The notes beneath the pieces are model-generated. The model was not told the origin of the DNA. It did not search any database and worked only from the letters and a program-made list of their open reading frames with translations. Below, piece by piece: positions 26,348 through 35,262 of a DNA stretch of 42,946 nucleotides (its first letter is position 1; each line of letters starts with the position of its first letter). Both the position numbers and the translations under genes were made by a program. Origin of the DNA: Lachnospiraceae bacterium (GTDB lineage: Bacteria > Bacillota > Clostridia > Lachnospirales > Lachnospiraceae); assembly GCA_028696165.1 (NCBI GenBank), contig JAQVHQ010000029.1:1-42946 (forward strand). Direction: 5' to 3'.

Positions 26348-26385
26348 AAAAGGTCTGCAAGACCTTTTCACGCATGCATAGCAAC
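26348..26385 (-). promoter_or_regulatory. Hairpin and GCATGCAT repeat between frr and uppS
   Basis: AAAAGGTCT (26348-26356) pairs perfectly with AGACCTTTT (26360-26368) around three nt, and on the minus strand ends in TTTTG, so it could be a weak terminator or attenuator before uppS. CGCATGCATAGCAAC at 26371-26385 matches the tandem repeats upstream of the ATP-grasp operon (one change in 15). Confidence 0.5.
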
Positions 26386-26470
26386 AAAGAAGGGGACTTC
26401 GTGCACCACTCACCAGTGCTTCGATGCCCCCAATTGTTACCTGCCAAAATCTATTCCGGCAGTATCTTTC

Positions 26471-27022
26471 TTAAACAGTTAATATTTCCTTGCTCTTTGC
26501 TTCAATTGCTTTGTCTACATCTTTGATATATTTGTCTGTCATCTTCTGGATGTTTTCTTCTAATTCTTTGATTTCATCCTCGGATACATCTGTTTTAGCC
26601 AGTTTTTTCATAGCATCATTGGCATCACGACGGATATTACGGACAGCTACTTTAGCAGCTTCTCCTTTTTTCTTCACGTCTTTTACAAGTTCTTTTCTGC
26701 GTTCCTCTGTAAGTTCAGGGAATACCAGACGAATTACTTTGCCATCATTGTTAGGGTTAATTCCCAGGTCTGAAACCAAGATTGCTTTCTCGATAACTTT
26801 AACCATAGATGCTTCCCATGGCTGGATCTGAATCATACGTGCTTCCGGAACTGATACATTAGCAACCTGCTGCAGACTGGTTGGAGTTCCATAATAATCA
26901 ACTGTAATCTTATCCAGAATATGTGGGTTTGCACGTCCTGCACGAATTGTGGTGTACTCAGACTCCAGATTATTCAATGTTTTTGTCATCTTCTCATCAT
27001 ATACTTTAATTCTCTCATCCAT
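26471..27022 (-). CDS. frr: Ribosome recycling factor
   Basis: A 183-residue ribosome recycling factor, which with EF-G splits the post-termination ribosome. Family blocks are visible: [40 protein letters not shown], the [14 protein letters not shown] turn, and [20 protein letters not shown]. Length is normal. AGGAGG 9 nt upstream supports the start. It follows pyrH by 79 nt, the order found in most Firmicutes, although rpsB and tsf are not upstream of pyrH here. Confidence 0.97.
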   Translation of the reverse strand: MDERIKVYDEKMTKTLNNLESEYTTIRAGRANPHILDKITVDYYGTPTSLQQVANVSVPEARMIQIQPWEASMVKVIEKAILVSDLGINPNNDGKVIRLVFPELTEERRKELVKDVKKKGEAAKVAVRNIRRDANDAMKKLAKTDVSEDEIKELEENIQKMTDKYIKDVDKAIEAKSKEILTV

Positions 27023-27101
27023 TCTTCGAATCCTCCTGATGTTGCTTTTCTATATTCTTAGTATTTGTTTATTTTTTACTATTTTGTCCCTTTTCAGTTA
27101 A

Positions 27102-27797
27102 TCAGACGGTAACTTTTGTTCCATTAAATGTTCCATGAACCGTATTTACAATACTGTTTTCCTGATTCAGCCCAAATACAAGCATCGGCATCTTATTCTC
27201 TTTGCAAAGAATAGAAGCCGTCATATCTACAACTCCCAATCCCTGACTTACTACTTCATCAATAGAAATCTCATCATATTTCTTTGCATCCGGATTGTCC
27301 TTAGGGTCACTGTCATATACTCCGTCAACTGCTTTAGCCAGAAAAATTACTTCTGCTTCAATTTCAATTGCACGCAGTACAGTCGCTGTATCAGTTGAAA
27401 AATACGGATGTCCTGTGCCACCTGCAAAAAATACAACCATATTGCGTTCAAAATATTTGTTAGCTCTGTCTTTTGAAAATAATTTAGTAAATGAACCACA
27501 CTCAAATGGAGTCAATACCTGTGTCATCATTCCAACAGAACGGAATATCTCTGATACATAGATACAGTTCATAATAGTTGCAAGCATCCCAATCTGGTCT
27601 GCTTTGGTACGGTCAATGGTCTCGCTGGAACGTCCACGCCAGAAATTACCGCCTCCGATAACAATTCCTACCTGGGTTCCCTCGTCTACTAATACCTTTA
27701 CCTGTTGGGCAACCTTTGTGACTGTCGCTTCATCAAACCCTGTCTTTTTGTCACCTGCTAATGCTTCTCCACTTAATTTCAACAATACTCTCTTCAT
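27102..27797 (-). CDS. pyrH: UMP kinase
   Basis: A 231-residue UMP kinase of the amino-acid-kinase fold, phosphorylating UMP with ATP. Motifs: RVLLKLSGEALAG at the N-terminus, VGIVIGGGNFWRGR, FFAGGTGHPYFSTDTA, and AVDGVYDSDPKDNPDAKKYD. The start is at 27797, preceded by AAGGAGA, not at the longer frame whose extra 30 residues are A/T-rich untranslated sequence. It is the first gene of the pyrH-frr-uppS-cdsA-dxr-rseP cluster. Confidence 0.97.
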   Translation of the reverse strand: MKRVLLKLSGEALAGDKKTGFDEATVTKVAQQVKVLVDEGTQVGIVIGGGNFWRGRSSETIDRTKADQIGMLATIMNCIYVSEIFRSVGMMTQVLTPFECGSFTKLFSKDRANKYFERNMVVFFAGGTGHPYFSTDTATVLRAIEIEAEVIFLAKAVDGVYDSDPKDNPDAKKYDEISIDEVVSQGLGVVDMTASILCKENKMPMLVFGLNQENSIVNTVHGTFNGTKVTV

Positions 27798-27913
27798 CTG
27801 AAGGTCTCCTTGTTTTCTTAAATTGTAATAATAATTAAATATGTAATTCTTAAAAATACATATATTCTCCTGAATTTCATATTTCACTTTTACTTTGCTT
27901 ACCGCGTCTTTTA

Positions 27914-27922
27914 ATTATACCA
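27914..27922 (-). promoter_or_regulatory. Extended -10 promoter of pyrH operon
   Basis: On the minus strand TGGTATAAT is an extended -10 (TATAAT is the complement of 27914-27919). No strong -35 lies 17 nt upstream (TTTTAT). The start would be about 110 nt before the pyrH ATG. Confidence 0.55.
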
Positions 27923-27949
27923 TAAAGTCTAATCTGATAAAAGTCCTAT

Positions 27950-29236
27950 TTATAATTCTGAACTATACTGGGTAATTAATTCCTCTATTTCCTGCTTTTT
28001 GTCTCCCTCAGCAATTGTAGGCTGATAATCATTATAATCTGAAGTAGATGATATGGTGCATGGAATAATATTTGTCACATTATCCTGTGTTACCTGTCCA
28101 TCTTTTACGGTAAAGGTCTGCTGGAATATCATAGTGTTTTTGTCACTTGGATTTTTATTTCCCCCAAAACAGAAATTGCCTAGACTGTATACAATGTTCT
28201 TTCCATTATATTCTTCAATTCCTTCCAACACATGCGGGTGATGTCCTAATACTAAATCTGCACCTGCATCAACAGCGGCATGTGCCAGTTCTTTTTGTAC
28301 ATCATTAGGTGTATATTCCTTCTCCGTTCCCCAATGAAAACTTACAATCACAATATCTGCGCCCTCTGACTGAACTTTTTTTATATTCGTCAGCAAATCA
28401 TCTTTACAGTCGATACCGTCTGCCAGTTCATATATTCCAACCAATCCTGCCTTTACTCCATTAACCTCCTGTATGGCAGTGCGGTCATATCCAAAGGAAG
28501 TGATTCCTGCTGCTTCCACATTCGATATGGTATCTTCATAACTTTGAGTGCCATAATCATGGCTGTGGTTATTCGCCAGATTCACCGCTTCCACGCTGCC
28601 CTCTGTAAGGATCTCCACATATGAAGGGTCACCTTTAAATGCAAAAGTTTTATCTTCGCGCTCTGTGGCTGTAGTCAACGTACCTTCCAAATTCACAATG
28701 GTCAGATCATCTTCTTCGAACACGGATTTGACATTCTCAAAGAAATATCCTGCGTATCCCTGTTCTTCGTACATAGCTGCAAAATTCGTAGATTCATCTG
28801 CATTCTCATCCACACCCAGCGTACAGTCACCGGCTGCACTGATGGTAATCGTTCCCGTTCCGGAACCTGATTTTTTCACACTGGAGGTATCTGTCTCCTG
28901 GGGAGCTAACACATCGGCTTCCTCTCCATCCTCAGATTCCTCTGTAGTACTGTCTTTTTCGTTCCCTGAAGCATTGTTCCCACTGCCTTCATAAAGCTGC
29001 AAACTTCCTGACTCTTCCTCTGTTGATGACGCCGGGACTTCTGTTGCAGCTGGCTGTACATTTTCCTTTTTATTCGGAATAATCAAACGCACCAGAAGCA
29101 CAACCATCGTAATTGCCGCAATCACAATCAACACAGCCAATGCAATCGCAACAATCTGGCGGATGCGAAGCCTTATCTGACGCTTGCGTCTGCGACGTGC
29201 CTTCTCCTGGCGAATTCGTTCTTCTCTTGTACTCAT
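27950..29236 (-). CDS. CapA-family phosphoesterase-like membrane protein
   Basis: A 428-residue CapA-family protein (PGA_cap, calcineurin-like metallophosphoesterase fold), related to poly-gamma-glutamate capsule proteins, though no capB/capC genes are nearby. A basic N-terminus (residues 1-25) precedes one membrane helix (about 28-52), then an acidic Ser/Thr linker to about 125. The external domain carries the metal motifs: SAAGDCTLG, VNLEGTLT, NLANNHSHDYG, VSFHWGTE and GHHPHVLEG. AAGGTGG lies 10 nt before the start. It appears monocistronic. The real substrate is unknown; a role in the cell envelope is inferred. Confidence 0.9.
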   Translation of the reverse strand: MSTREERIRQEKARRRRKRQIRLRIRQIVAIALAVLIVIAAITMVVLLVRLIIPNKKENVQPAATEVPASSTEEESGSLQLYEGSGNNASGNEKDSTTEESEDGEEADVLAPQETDTSSVKKSGSGTGTITISAAGDCTLGVDENADESTNFAAMYEEQGYAGYFFENVKSVFEEDDLTIVNLEGTLTTATEREDKTFAFKGDPSYVEILTEGSVEAVNLANNHSHDYGTQSYEDTISNVEAAGITSFGYDRTAIQEVNGVKAGLVGIYELADGIDCKDDLLTNIKKVQSEGADIVIVSFHWGTEKEYTPNDVQKELAHAAVDAGADLVLGHHPHVLEGIEEYNGKNIVYSLGNFCFGGNKNPSDKNTMIFQQTFTVKDGQVTQDNVTNIIPCTISSTSDYNDYQPTIAEGDKKQEIEELITQYSSEL

Positions 29237-29358
29237 ATTATCTTTACCACCTTTATCTCTTGTACTCTCATAACACAGATAGTCATAGTATAACTTATTT
29301 ATTCAATTTCGACCATATTTTTTTATTTGAAATATAATTTTCGTCTAAATATGTCGCT

Positions 29359-30201
29359 TTATTGCCCATTTTGGAGTTCATACTTCTCATAGTTTTTCGG
29401 TGAAACACCTATAATCTTTTTGAAAGCTTTTGAAAAATACAGATTATCTTCAAATCCCACTGACCGTGAAATAGCCGTGATGGACAAATTCGATTGTTCT
29501 AACAACAGACACGCCTGTTTAATCCTGATGGAAGTGAGATATTCTTTCGGTGACTGCTGGAAATATTGTTGAAAACAGCGAAACAGATGACTGCGGCTGA
29601 TTCCCACATAGGAAGAAATCTCCTCCACCGTAATCGGATAGGAATAATGTGACATAATATACTCCACCGCTTTCTGGGCATAATAAAGTTGTGGATCCTT
29701 ACGCACTGGTACACCATCACAACTTTTCATCAGAAGTGCCAGCAGAGAATACAGTCTCCCTGTCATCTCAACAGCATCCTGAAAAGCATTCCCTTTTGCA
29801 TCATAAATATCTAAAATCATCTGTTTGATTTTCCCGCCAGCCTGCTCTTTGTGAATAACCGGATGCTCTTTATTAAAATCAGTTCGCTGCAGTATAGGCG
29901 GAACATCACTTCCAAAAAATCCCACCCACGCATATTCCCAGGGTTCCTTATAGTCTGCATAATAAGTAATTTCTTCATACGGATATACCAGGAAAGTATC
30001 TCCGCTATACAATTCATATGTTTTCCCTCTTACCTGATAATATCCCTTTCCCTGAATGATATGATGAATCAGATAGTGATCACGAATCGCAGGTCCCCAT
30101 TGATAGGACGGTTCACATTTCTGATACCCTACATTATAGACAGATAAAGATGCAAGCTGCTTTTCTGCAACTTTATAAGAATACTTATAAGACTCTTCCA
30201 T
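29359..30201 (-). CDS. AraC-family transcriptional regulator (probably of galactose genes)
   Basis: A 280-residue AraC regulator. The N-terminal cupin-like sensor domain (about 1-150) includes GPAIRDHYLIHHIIQGKGYY, and the C-terminal double helix-turn-helix covers about 180-278 (ITVEEISSYVGISRSHLFRC, then the VGFEDNLYFSKAFKKIIGVSP motif). The start at 30201 has AAGGGAAG upstream; a longer frame of 14 residues is not supported. It is divergent from galK-galT, so a sugar-responsive activator of these is likely, matching the weak -35 of the galK promoter. Related proteins commonly sense galactosides. Confidence 0.9.
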   Translation of the reverse strand: MEESYKYSYKVAEKQLASLSVYNVGYQKCEPSYQWGPAIRDHYLIHHIIQGKGYYQVRGKTYELYSGDTFLVYPYEEITYYADYKEPWEYAWVGFFGSDVPPILQRTDFNKEHPVIHKEQAGGKIKQMILDIYDAKGNAFQDAVEMTGRLYSLLALLMKSCDGVPVRKDPQLYYAQKAVEYIMSHYSYPITVEEISSYVGISRSHLFRCFQQYFQQSPKEYLTSIRIKQACLLLEQSNLSITAISRSVGFEDNLYFSKAFKKIIGVSPKNYEKYELQNGQ

Positions 30202-30245
30202 TTTTTCTTCCCTTCTTTTTTCTGATCTAGCCTTTTCGCACACAG

Positions 30246-30413
30246 TTTACAAGTAAATTACACTGTTTTCACATTACCCCTCTGCTGTAAAATCTGCACT
30301 TAGTCATCAGCTCCTATTTCTTCTATTTTAATACACTCGCCCTGAATTCTGCAACATTTTTCCATAAATTTGTTTGAAAAGCATATAGTTATTTTCTCCT
30401 GTTCGCTTATAAT
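30246..30413 (+). promoter_or_regulatory. galK promoter region
   Basis: TATAAT at 30408-30413 has no good -35 (ATAGTT at 17 nt), as in activator-dependent promoters. Further upstream an imperfect dyad, ACAGT...ACTGT around TTTACAAGTAAA (near 30245-30265), is a candidate AraC-family site. No clear catabolite-repression (cre) site was seen. Confidence 0.4.
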
Positions 30414-30488
30414 AAATATATAGCAAAAAAAGAAACAGGCAATGAAATCAGAACTGTTACCTAATAGAAAACAAAATGGAGGACTACA

Positions 30489-31655
30489 ATGAAAGCAAAA
30501 ATGATGAAAGAATTCACAAAAATATTTGGAGAAGGCGGCGAAGTGAGAAGCTATTTTGCACCTGGACGCGTGAACTTAATCGGTGAACATACAGATTATA
30601 ACGGCGGTCATGTATTTCCATGTGCGCTGACTATCGGAACCTATGCACTGGTTCGTAAAAGAGAAGACAACAAACTTCGCTTTTATTCCATGAACTTTGA
30701 AAAACTTGGCATGGTAGAATCTTCTTTAGATGATCTTGTAGAATCAAAAGCAGCTGGATGGACCAACTATCCAAAGGGAATGATCTGGGCATTTAACCAG
30801 AAAGGATTCCCGATTGATAAAGGATTTGATATGCTGCTCTTCGGAAATATTCCCAATGCATCAGGACTCTCCTCTTCCGCTTCTGTAGAAACTGTTACCG
30901 GCGTAGCATTAAAAGACTTGTATGAATATGAAGATATTTCCATGATAGATATCGCTCTTTATGGACAGTATTCTGAAAATAATTTCAACAAAGTAAACTG
31001 CGGTATCATGGATCAGTTTTCTATCGCCATGGGCAAGAAAGATAACGCCATCTTTTTAGATACAGCAACATTAGAATACACCTACGCACCAATCAAATTG
31101 GATGGTATGAAAATTGTCATCGCCTGCAGCAATAAAAAACGTGGATTAGGCGATTCCAAATACAACGAACGCCGTACGGAATGTGAAACAGCTCTTGCTG
31201 AACTTCAGAAAGTAAAAGACATCTCATCTCTGGGCGAATTGACAGAAGATGAATTTGACGAAATCCAGGATGCTATCAAAGATTCCACCCGCCGCAGACG
31301 TGCTAAACACGCAGTTTACGAAAATCAGAGAACTATTCATGCCGTAAGTGCCCTGCAACATGGTGATATCCAGGAATTTGGAGAACTGATGAACGCCTCC
31401 CACATCTCCCTTCGTGATGACTACGAAGTAACAGGTCTCGAACTGGATACCCTGGTAGAAGCAGCATGGAACTTAAACGGAGTCATCGGTTCCCGTATGA
31501 CCGGAGCCGGATTCGGTGGATGTACCGTCAGTATCGTCATGGATGACGTAGTAGATGATTTTATCAATGTAGTCGGCAGAAACTATAAAAAGAAAATCGG
31601 CTATGCAGCCGACTTCTATGTAGTAGAAATCGGAGATGGAGCACGAAGAATTTAG
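30489..31655 (+). CDS. galK: Galactokinase
   Basis: A 388-residue GHMP kinase phosphorylating galactose to galactose 1-phosphate, first step of the Leloir pathway. The galactokinase signature GRVNLIGEHTDYNGGHVFP is at about residues 26-44, the ATP-binding GNIPNASGLSSSASVE near 117, the catalytic Asp region CGIMDQFSIAMG near 175, and MTGAGFGGCTVS near 338. GGAGG 6 nt upstream supports the start. It is followed by galT after 125 nt; galE is not in the window. Confidence 0.97.
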   Translation: MKAKMMKEFTKIFGEGGEVRSYFAPGRVNLIGEHTDYNGGHVFPCALTIGTYALVRKREDNKLRFYSMNFEKLGMVESSLDDLVESKAAGWTNYPKGMIWAFNQKGFPIDKGFDMLLFGNIPNASGLSSSASVETVTGVALKDLYEYEDISMIDIALYGQYSENNFNKVNCGIMDQFSIAMGKKDNAIFLDTATLEYTYAPIKLDGMKIVIACSNKKRGLGDSKYNERRTECETALAELQKVKDISSLGELTEDEFDEIQDAIKDSTRRRRAKHAVYENQRTIHAVSALQHGDIQEFGELMNASHISLRDDYEVTGLELDTLVEAAWNLNGVIGSRMTGAGFGGCTVSIVMDDVVDDFINVVGRNYKKKIGYAADFYVVEIGDGARRI

Positions 31656-31780
31656 TCCACACCACCCATTGCCCGACACACATACAAATACTGAAAGCAC
31701 CAAAGATAAAAAGACAGTAAAAATCAATATAAGCATTACTTCAAAGATTCATACACTATGATCTCATAAGGGGAAAAATC

Positions 31781-33274
31781 ATGATACAGAAAAGTATAAA
31801 AAAATTACTGGATTACGGATGCAACACAGGATTAATCGAAACAACAGACAGAATTTATGTATCAAATCTGCTGTTAGATCTTTTTAGATTAAATGATTAC
31901 GAAGAACCAGTCGAAGAAACAGACTCTTCTGATTTGGAAATCATCTTGAAAGAACTCTTAGACTACGCAGCCGAACAGGGCATTCTCGAAGCAGACAGTA
32001 TCGGCTATCGGGATTTATTCGACGCCCGCATCATGAACTGTCTGGTACCAATGCCAAGCCAGGTCATTCACAAATTCCACGAATTGTACAAAGAAAGTCC
32101 GCAGGCAGCAACAGACTACTTCTACAAATTCAGCCAGGATACCGATTACATCCGCCGCTATCGTATCAAAAAAGATCTAAAATGGACCACAGACAGCCCT
32201 TACGGTAAAATAGATATCACCATAAACCTGTCAAAGCCAGAAAAAGATCCCAAAGCAATCGCAGCAGCCAAAACAGCAAAACAGACCGGCTATCCAAAAT
32301 GCCTGCTCTGCAAAGAAAACGAAGGCTTTGCAGGATCCTTAACCCACCCTGCCCGCCTAAATCACCGCATCATCCCTATCACAATCAATCAAAGCGACTG
32401 GGGATTCCAGTACTCGCCTTACGTATACTACAACGAGCACTGTATCGTATTCAACGGAGAACACACCCCAATGAAAATCAATCATGCAGCATTCTGCAAA
32501 CTATTTGATTTCATAAAACAGTTCCCTCACTACTTCATAGGCTCCAACGCAGACCTGCCAATCGTAGGCGGCTCCATCTTAAGCCATGACCATTTCCAGG
32601 GCGGACACTACCAATTCGCCATGGCATCCGCACCAATCGAAGAACATTACACCATCCCAGGCTACGAAGACGTCGAAACCGGAATCGTACACTGGCCACT
32701 GTCAGTCATAAGAATCCGTCACAAGGACTCCGACCGCCTAATCCAACTGGCCGACCACATCCTGGACACCTGGAGAGCCTACACCGACGAGTCAGCCTGC
32801 ATCTACGCAGAGACCGAAGGCGAACCCCACAACACCATAACCCCGATTGCCCGCAAAGTAGGCGACACCTTCGAACTGGACCTGGCACTTAGAAACAATA
32901 TCACCACCGAAGAATATCCCCTTGGAGTCTACCATCCACACCAGGAACTCCACCACATAAAAAAAGAAAACATAGGCCTAATCGAAGTCATGGGACTGGC
33001 AGTCCTCCCATCCCGCCTAAAAGACGAGATAGAACAACTAGCCGATGCCATCCTCAACAAAAAAGACCTTCGCGCAGATGAGACCTTAGAAAAACACGCC
33101 GACTGGATAGAAAACATCCTGCCAAAACACGAAACCCTAACCGAAAAAAACATCATGGAAATCCTCCAGGAAGAAATCGGTCAGGTCTTCGTAAAAGTCC
33201 TAGAAGACGCCGGCGTCTACAAAGTAACAAAAGAAGGCCGCGAAGCCTTCGCCCGTTTCATAAACACCCTATAA
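31781..33274 (+). CDS. galT: UDP-glucose--hexose-1-phosphate uridylyltransferase, class II
   Basis: A 497-residue GalT of the Firmicute class II type, exchanging uridylyl between UDP-glucose and galactose 1-phosphate. The nucleophilic histidine motif is SHDHFQGGHYQF (HxHxQ, about residue 268), preceded by a CLLCKENEGFAG cysteine motif and followed by LGVYHPHQELHHIKKENIG. An AAGGGGA ribosome binding site precedes the ATG. From about 32,600 to the end the coding strand becomes strikingly C-rich and G-poor, a skew that continues into the non-coding DNA downstream. Confidence 0.96.
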   Translation: MIQKSIKKLLDYGCNTGLIETTDRIYVSNLLLDLFRLNDYEEPVEETDSSDLEIILKELLDYAAEQGILEADSIGYRDLFDARIMNCLVPMPSQVIHKFHELYKESPQAATDYFYKFSQDTDYIRRYRIKKDLKWTTDSPYGKIDITINLSKPEKDPKAIAAAKTAKQTGYPKCLLCKENEGFAGSLTHPARLNHRIIPITINQSDWGFQYSPYVYYNEHCIVFNGEHTPMKINHAAFCKLFDFIKQFPHYFIGSNADLPIVGGSILSHDHFQGGHYQFAMASAPIEEHYTIPGYEDVETGIVHWPLSVIRIRHKDSDRLIQLADHILDTWRAYTDESACIYAETEGEPHNTITPIARKVGDTFELDLALRNNITTEEYPLGVYHPHQELHHIKKENIGLIEVMGLAVLPSRLKDEIEQLADAILNKKDLRADETLEKHADWIENILPKHETLTEKNIMEILQEEIGQVFVKVLEDAGVYKVTKEGREAFARFINTL

Positions 33275-33304
33275 AAACTCATAAAAAACACATCCTATCA
33301 TTCA

Positions 33305-33346
33305 GGAACCCCGGGACTCACATATACATATGAATTCCGGGGTTCC
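33305..33346. other. Stem-loop after galT
   Basis: GGAACCCCGG (33305-33314) pairs perfectly with CCGGGGTTCC (33337-33346) around 22 nt. No T-run follows on either strand, so it is only a possible terminator or mRNA-stabilising hairpin of galT. Confidence 0.5.
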
Positions 33347-33437
33347 ATACATATCCATACACCCAAATCCCCCCAAAACTCCAATCCCCCAAAAACCCCA
33401 AACAACACCCTCCCTATCCCTCCAACAAACTCAGCCT

Positions 33438-33587
33438 CTAACCTCCCCACTCACCTCAATCCCCGTGCCACAAAGTGGCACGCGCCCTCACTGCCACCCA
33501 CAAATCCAGCACCTAACCTCCCCACCCACCTCAATCCCCGCGCCACAAAGTGGCACGCGCCCTCACTGCCACCCACAAACTAAGCCT
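33438..33587 (+). repeat. Two tandem C-rich 75-bp repeats
   Basis: Units 33438-33512 and 33513-33587 begin CTAACCTCCCCAC and are nearly identical. Each carries a dyad, GTGCCACAAAGTGGCAC in the first. The flanks CAAACTCAGCCTCT and CAAACTAAGCCTCT suggest an older third unit border. The whole 33350-33600 stretch is C-rich and G-poor on the plus strand. A proline-rich open frame (33330-33710) crosses it but looks like a by-product of composition. Confidence 0.75.
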
Positions 33588-33611
33588 CTCTCCCCTCCTC
33601 CGCCAATCCCA

Positions 33612-33972
33612 GTTTTGCCATACCGGATTTTTCTTTCCTACCCTGCCGCTGCCTCACACAGCGCTTCACACCCTGCCGTAAGACACGTCATATTTTTTGA
33701 TATAGAATAAGATGATAAAACTCTTAACGCGCAGAACCCGACAAATACAGGGTGGATAGTGTTTACCAAAACACTATCCAAAGCCACACTGAGGTGTGTA
33801 TGCATCAGCATACATGCCGAATGTGGCTGATCCCTGTATTTGTCGGGTTCTGCACGTTTAGAGTTTTACATCGAAATGATCTATCAAAAAATATGACGTG
33901 TCTTACGGCAGGGTGTGAAGCGCTGTGTGAGGCAGGAGCAGGGTAGGAAAGAAAAATCCGGTATGGCAAAAC
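33612..33972 (-). repeat. Long hairpin element B (about 140-nt arms) between galT and the ThrE genes
   Basis: Arms 33612-33752 and 33832-33972 are complementary over most of their length. The outer stem (about 80 bp, two mismatches plus a small distorted part) ends in TTGATA (33697-33702) / TATCAA (33882-33887). A 13x13 internal loop (33703-33715 and 33869-33881) is followed by a 9-bp stem, one mismatch, then a further stem to 33752. The apex holds two hairpins: 33753-33780 (12 perfect bp, loop ACCA) and 33782-33828. The right edge is 17 nt from the stop of the leftward ThrE-type gene, and no T-run follows. The internal loop matches element A. Confidence 0.85.
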
Positions 33973-33989
33973 GTCCCCCCTTCCACAAC

Positions 33990-34412
33990 CTACTTCCTCC
34001 TAAAAATCTGATACACCACCGAATCCACCAGAAAAATCGCCAAAGCAATCACCCCAGCCAACTGCAAAGTCTCCACAAAATAATTCATCGAAACATTCTG
34101 CTGATCCATAATCATATAATACACAATATGATACATCCCGGCCCCAGGAACCAAAGTAAGAATCCCCGGAATAAAAAACACAATCACCGGTGACTTCAGC
34201 CACCGGGCACACACATGAGAAGCAATGGCAATAAACACCGCCGCCACAAAAGTCCCCATAGTAACATGATGACTCCTACTGTTAACCAGCAGATACACCA
34301 GCCACCCAAGTGCACCAATTCCTCCCGTATACAAAAGATACTTCTTAGGAACCTCAATCAAAATCGAAAAAGAAAAAATCGCCAAAAAAGCACAAATAAC
34401 CTGAACCACCAT
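33990..34412 (-). CDS. Threonine/serine exporter subunit (ThrE C-terminal type)
   Basis: A 140-residue membrane protein of about five helices, matching the second half of ThrE (DUF3815-type): VPKKYLLYTGGIGALGWLVY, then FFIPGILTLVPGAGMYHIVYY. In Corynebacterium both halves are fused; in many Firmicutes they are two genes, as here. Its ATG shares one nt with the stop of the larger subunit (ATGA overlap), so the two are coupled. The long hairpin B follows 17 nt after its stop. Confidence 0.88.
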   Translation of the reverse strand: MVVQVICAFLAIFSFSILIEVPKKYLLYTGGIGALGWLVYLLVNSRSHHVTMGTFVAAVFIAIASHVCARWLKSPVIVFFIPGILTLVPGAGMYHIVYYMIMDQQNVSMNYFVETLQLAGVIALAIFLVDSVVYQIFRRK

Positions 34413-35170
34413 TACCGCAGCCCTCCAGTCATAAAAAATCCCAATCCAACTCCAGCAGCAATAGCCGCAGCGATAACAAAAGCCTCAAGAATCTTAGCCC
34501 CGGAAGCATTAAAATCCCCCTGCAGCATATCCCGAACTGCATTCGTAATGGCAGCCCCCGGTACCAGCGGCATAATTGACCCAATAATTACCGGATTAAT
34601 ATTAATCTCAACACCCGGAATATTAGAAAACAAAATTGTTCCCCAGGCAATCACCACTGAACAAACCGCATTTGTCAAAAATCCATTCAGATTAATCCGC
34701 CTGCCCCCTAAAGTAACCAACGCCACCAAAATACCCACGACAAATGCCACTCCAGCTTCCTCCCAACCACCGCCAAAAAGCACAGAAAAACTTCCTGTAC
34801 AAACAGCCGTAGCCAGAATCTGCAGCCAGTTATTATAATAATTCGGCTCCATATGCTTCAAATCATGAAAAGCCTCTTTTAAAGTAATCTTATCAGCGCA
34901 AAAATTTCTGGAAATACTATTCACCTTATCAATAAAATTCAGATTCGTCCTTCTCTCCCTGATTCTTCGTATCACCGTCAAAGAATCAATTGCAGGATCA
35001 TCCAAAGTCACCATAATACCTGTAGAAACCACATAAGCCTGGGCCACTTTCAGCTCAGACTTCTTTAATATATGATAAATGGTATCTTCAACCCTATAGA
35101 TTTCCGCACCATTTTCCAGCATAATCTTACCAGCCAAAACTGCTGTATCCAGCAGTAATTTATAATCCAT
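34412..35170 (-). CDS. Threonine/serine exporter subunit (ThrE N-terminal type)
   Basis: A 252-residue protein matching the first half of ThrE (DUF1212). A soluble N-terminal part (about 1-110) includes ENGAEIYRVEDTIYHILK and VVSTGIMVTLDDP; about five membrane helices follow (FVVGILVALVTLGGRRINLNG and on), with the re-entrant-like PLVPGAAITNAVRDML. It would work with the smaller protein to export threonine, serine or a related small solute; the substrate is inferred from family only. Confidence 0.88.
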   Translation of the reverse strand: MDYKLLLDTAVLAGKIMLENGAEIYRVEDTIYHILKKSELKVAQAYVVSTGIMVTLDDPAIDSLTVIRRIRERRTNLNFIDKVNSISRNFCADKITLKEAFHDLKHMEPNYYNNWLQILATAVCTGSFSVLFGGGWEEAGVAFVVGILVALVTLGGRRINLNGFLTNAVCSVVIAWGTILFSNIPGVEININPVIIGSIMPLVPGAAITNAVRDMLQGDFNASGAKILEAFVIAAAIAAGVGLGFFMTGGLR

Positions 35171-35262
35171 CTCCCAATCTCTCCATTCACTTTTCGCTCC
35201 AAATCAACTTAACCGAAATATAACGCAGCAAGAACCCCTGCTCCTGCTGCGTTATATTTCAA

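Noticed and set aside
26391-26450. Imperfect inverted repeat between frr and uppS (GGGGACTTCG... against ...GATGCCCC)
   Set aside because: Only about 9 of 15 positions pair, no better than expected by chance in such a stretch.
33438-33587. CRISPR array
   Set aside because: Only two adjacent 75-bp units without unique spacers between short repeats; no cas genes in the window.
33330-33710. Proline-rich 126-codon open frame downstream of galT
   Set aside because: It crosses the tandem repeats and the start of hairpin element B, has low-complexity composition explained by the C-rich DNA, and has no ribosome binding site.
34215-34838. 207-codon plus-strand frame opposite the ThrE-type genes
   Set aside because: Both ThrE halves on the minus strand are conserved and full length; the plus frame is compositional (Asn/Lys/Pro/Ile-rich).
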